6,591 bases of DNA from DATAEE01 sp036257535. Lineage in GTDB: Bacteria; Acidobacteriota; Vicinamibacteria; Vicinamibacterales; 2-12-FULL-66-21. How positions within the stretch are numbered: position 1 is the stretch's first letter; each line of letters starts with the position of its first letter. Of the stretch, positions 5,523 to 6,591 are shown one piece after another. A model generated the notes under the pieces. It was not told the DNA's origin, ran no database searches, and worked only from the letters and a program-made list of their open reading frames with translations. Both the position numbers and the translations under genes were made by a program. The stretch lies in assembly GCA_036257535.1 (NCBI GenBank), contig DATAFJ010000155.1, positions 1 to 6,591 of the forward strand, in the 5' to 3' direction.

Positions 5523-6591
5523 CGCAGCCGCGCTCGAATGATCTCGCGCGGCACGATCGTGAGCGCGAGGATGTAGTAGAAGGTCCAGTTGTACGCGATC
5601 GACGCGAACTGTGCGCACGCGAACCAGCCCGCCAGAGCGATGCCGACCCCTCCAGCGAAGAGCTCGAGCGTTTCCCGCTCGGAGCGCTCAAATGGTATGA
5701 GGGCCCGATCTGGATGCCGCCGGAGAATTCGAAGCATTCGATGACTCGACCGGACCGCTCCAAAGCCGCGCCAGATCAGAAACAGGAAGATCAGGGGGCC
5801 GAAAATGCCGAGGTCGGCCGCAAGCTGCAGCACCACGTTGTGGCTCTCGTGCCAGGATTCGGCGCGCCCCTCCGGCGCGTAATTCCGGAACTGTCCTGCG
5901 CCGACGCCGGTGAGCGGGCGATCGAGAAACGCCTGGAACGCTTCGCCCATCACCACACGACGGGCCTCGAATGAACCGGTCTGGTCCTGCTCTTTATTCC
6001 CGATGCTGGCCATCCGCTCCCAGTACGCCGAGGGCACGAACGGTCCCGCGAGCATTGCGGCGACGAGGCCGGCGCCGATCATCCCAGGCCGGCGGCGTCC
6101 CAGCCAGATGCCGGCCAGCACCAGCACCGCCACCAGGCCGAGGAATCCGGCGCGCGACTGCGTGGCGACGATCGCGCCGAGCAACACTATTGCAAGGCCG
6201 CCGCAAAAGAGGCGCTTCCACGTTCGAAGCGGCGCGATCGCGCCGGCGAGCGCCAGCGGAAAGAACGTCACAAGGTTCATCGCGAGATCGTTCGGATTCC
6301 CGAAAATGCCTCCGACCGTCCCGTAGACGCGGCCGTGTGCGGTGACGTTCACGCCGCGGGCGTAGTCGACGATCGCGCGAAACGCCAGGTAGGCGCAGCA
6401 CGCAAGGATGAGCCCGACGAACTGTTCGAGGCGTCGCGGCGTGGCGACGGCGTGCAGCATCAGGATGAAAATCAAGAGTGCCTTCAGGAACAGCTCGGTG
6501 AACGTCTCGAGCGATCCCGCTTTCCAGATCGAGAACGGCAGCGTGGCGAGGATGAGCAGGCCGAGCGCGACGACGCCGCCGACTTCCGGGA
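5519..6591 (-). CDS. O-antigen ligase/polymerase family (WaaL/Wzy-type) membrane protein, N-terminus outside window
   Basis: The frame is open from the right edge (first full codon at 6589) to TGA 5521-5519, giving 356 visible residues. A TTG at 6475 is not the start: 38 more codons continue upstream without a stop, including a hydrophobic stretch ending ATLPFSIWKAGS. Roughly ten hydrophobic segments are visible. Family signatures are FGNPNDLA (about 96-103 of the visible part), the SRAG turn (145-148) between two membrane helices, and a large periplasmic loop (about 187-255) containing RPLTGVGAGQF and HESHN (247-251). In WaaL-type ligases the loop His is needed for transferring the glycan from its undecaprenyl carrier. 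The protein should therefore polymerise glycan repeats or ligate them to lipid or protein at the periplasmic face. Ligase and polymerase cannot be separated by sequence alone. It is the most upstream visible gene of the operon and ends in an ATGA overlap with the next. Confidence 0.9.
   Translation of the reverse strand, partial: PEVGGVVALGLLILATLPFSIWKAGSLETFTELFLKALLIFILMLHAVATPRRLEQFVGLILACCAYLAFRAIVDYARGVNVTAHGRVYGTVGGIFGNPNDLAMNLVTFFPLALAGAIAPLRTWKRLFCGGLAIVLLGAIVATQSRAGFLGLVAVLVLAGIWLGRRRPGMIGAGLVAAMLAGPFVPSAYWERMASIGNKEQDQTGSFEARRVVMGEAFQAFLDRPLTGVGAGQFRNYAPEGRAESWHESHNVVLQLAADLGIFGPLIFLFLIWRGFGAVRSSHRMLRILRRHPDRALIPFERSERETLELFAGGVGIALAGWFACAQFASIAYNWTFYYILALTIVPREIIRARLR

Noticed and set aside
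5523..5618. N-terminal extension of the CDP-glycerol-type transferase to an ATG at 5618
   Set aside because: It would overlap the preceding gene by 100 bases and adds 32 Arg/His-rich residues with no family features. The ATG at 5522 gives a 4-base overlap like the other junctions.
6473..6475. TTG as the start codon of the O-antigen ligase-type gene
   Set aside because: The frame continues upstream without a stop to the window edge, and the extra 38 residues include hydrophobic sequence fitting the family. The gene is truncated by the window and does not start at the TTG.

Overview
The window is GC-rich bacterial DNA, about 50-75% GC by spot counts of individual 60-base lines. It is gene-dense, with almost no intergenic space. 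An O-antigen ligase-type membrane protein, cytoplasmic glycosyltransferases and a secreted protein with a Sec-type signal peptide point to a Gram-negative cell-envelope polysaccharide locus. The style of the proteins suggests an environmental lineage such as Acidobacteriota, but this is only an impression; there is no rRNA or other taxonomic marker. No tRNA, rRNA, CRISPR array, transposase or riboswitch was seen.

Layout, read in the direction of transcription of the main unit (minus strand, right to left):
1) 6591-5519: an O-antigen ligase/polymerase-family (WaaL/Wzy type) membrane protein, open through the right window edge, so its N-terminus is missing.
2) 5522-4335: a CDP-glycerol glycerophosphotransferase-like (TagB/TagF family) enzyme.
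3) 4353-3409: a GT2 family glycosyltransferase.
4) 3412-2324: a second GT2 glycosyltransferase of a different subfamily.
5) 2327-138: a secreted phospholipase D-superfamily protein with a fibronectin III-like domain, a proline linker and a C-terminal lectin-like domain.
All four junctions overlap, so this is almost certainly one operon. Its promoter lies beyond the right edge. Three junctions are 4-base ATGA overlaps with no clear Shine-Dalgarno sequence. The fourth is a 19-base overlap with a strong GGGAGGT ribosome binding site.

At the left edge (1-127, plus strand) an open frame enters the window and ends 10 bases from the end of the operon. Its last 41 residues resemble the C-terminal region of gene 4, so it is probably the tail of a convergent GT2 glycosyltransferase.

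Working model: the cytoplasmic transferases build or decorate a surface glycan, possibly with glycerol-phosphate or a similar phosphodiester substituent. The membrane protein polymerises or ligates it in the periplasm. The secreted PLD-superfamily protein acts on a phosphodiester outside the cytoplasm, perhaps in that same polymer. The family assignments are firm. The substrate link between the CDP-glycerol-type transferase and the PLD protein is a hypothesis.
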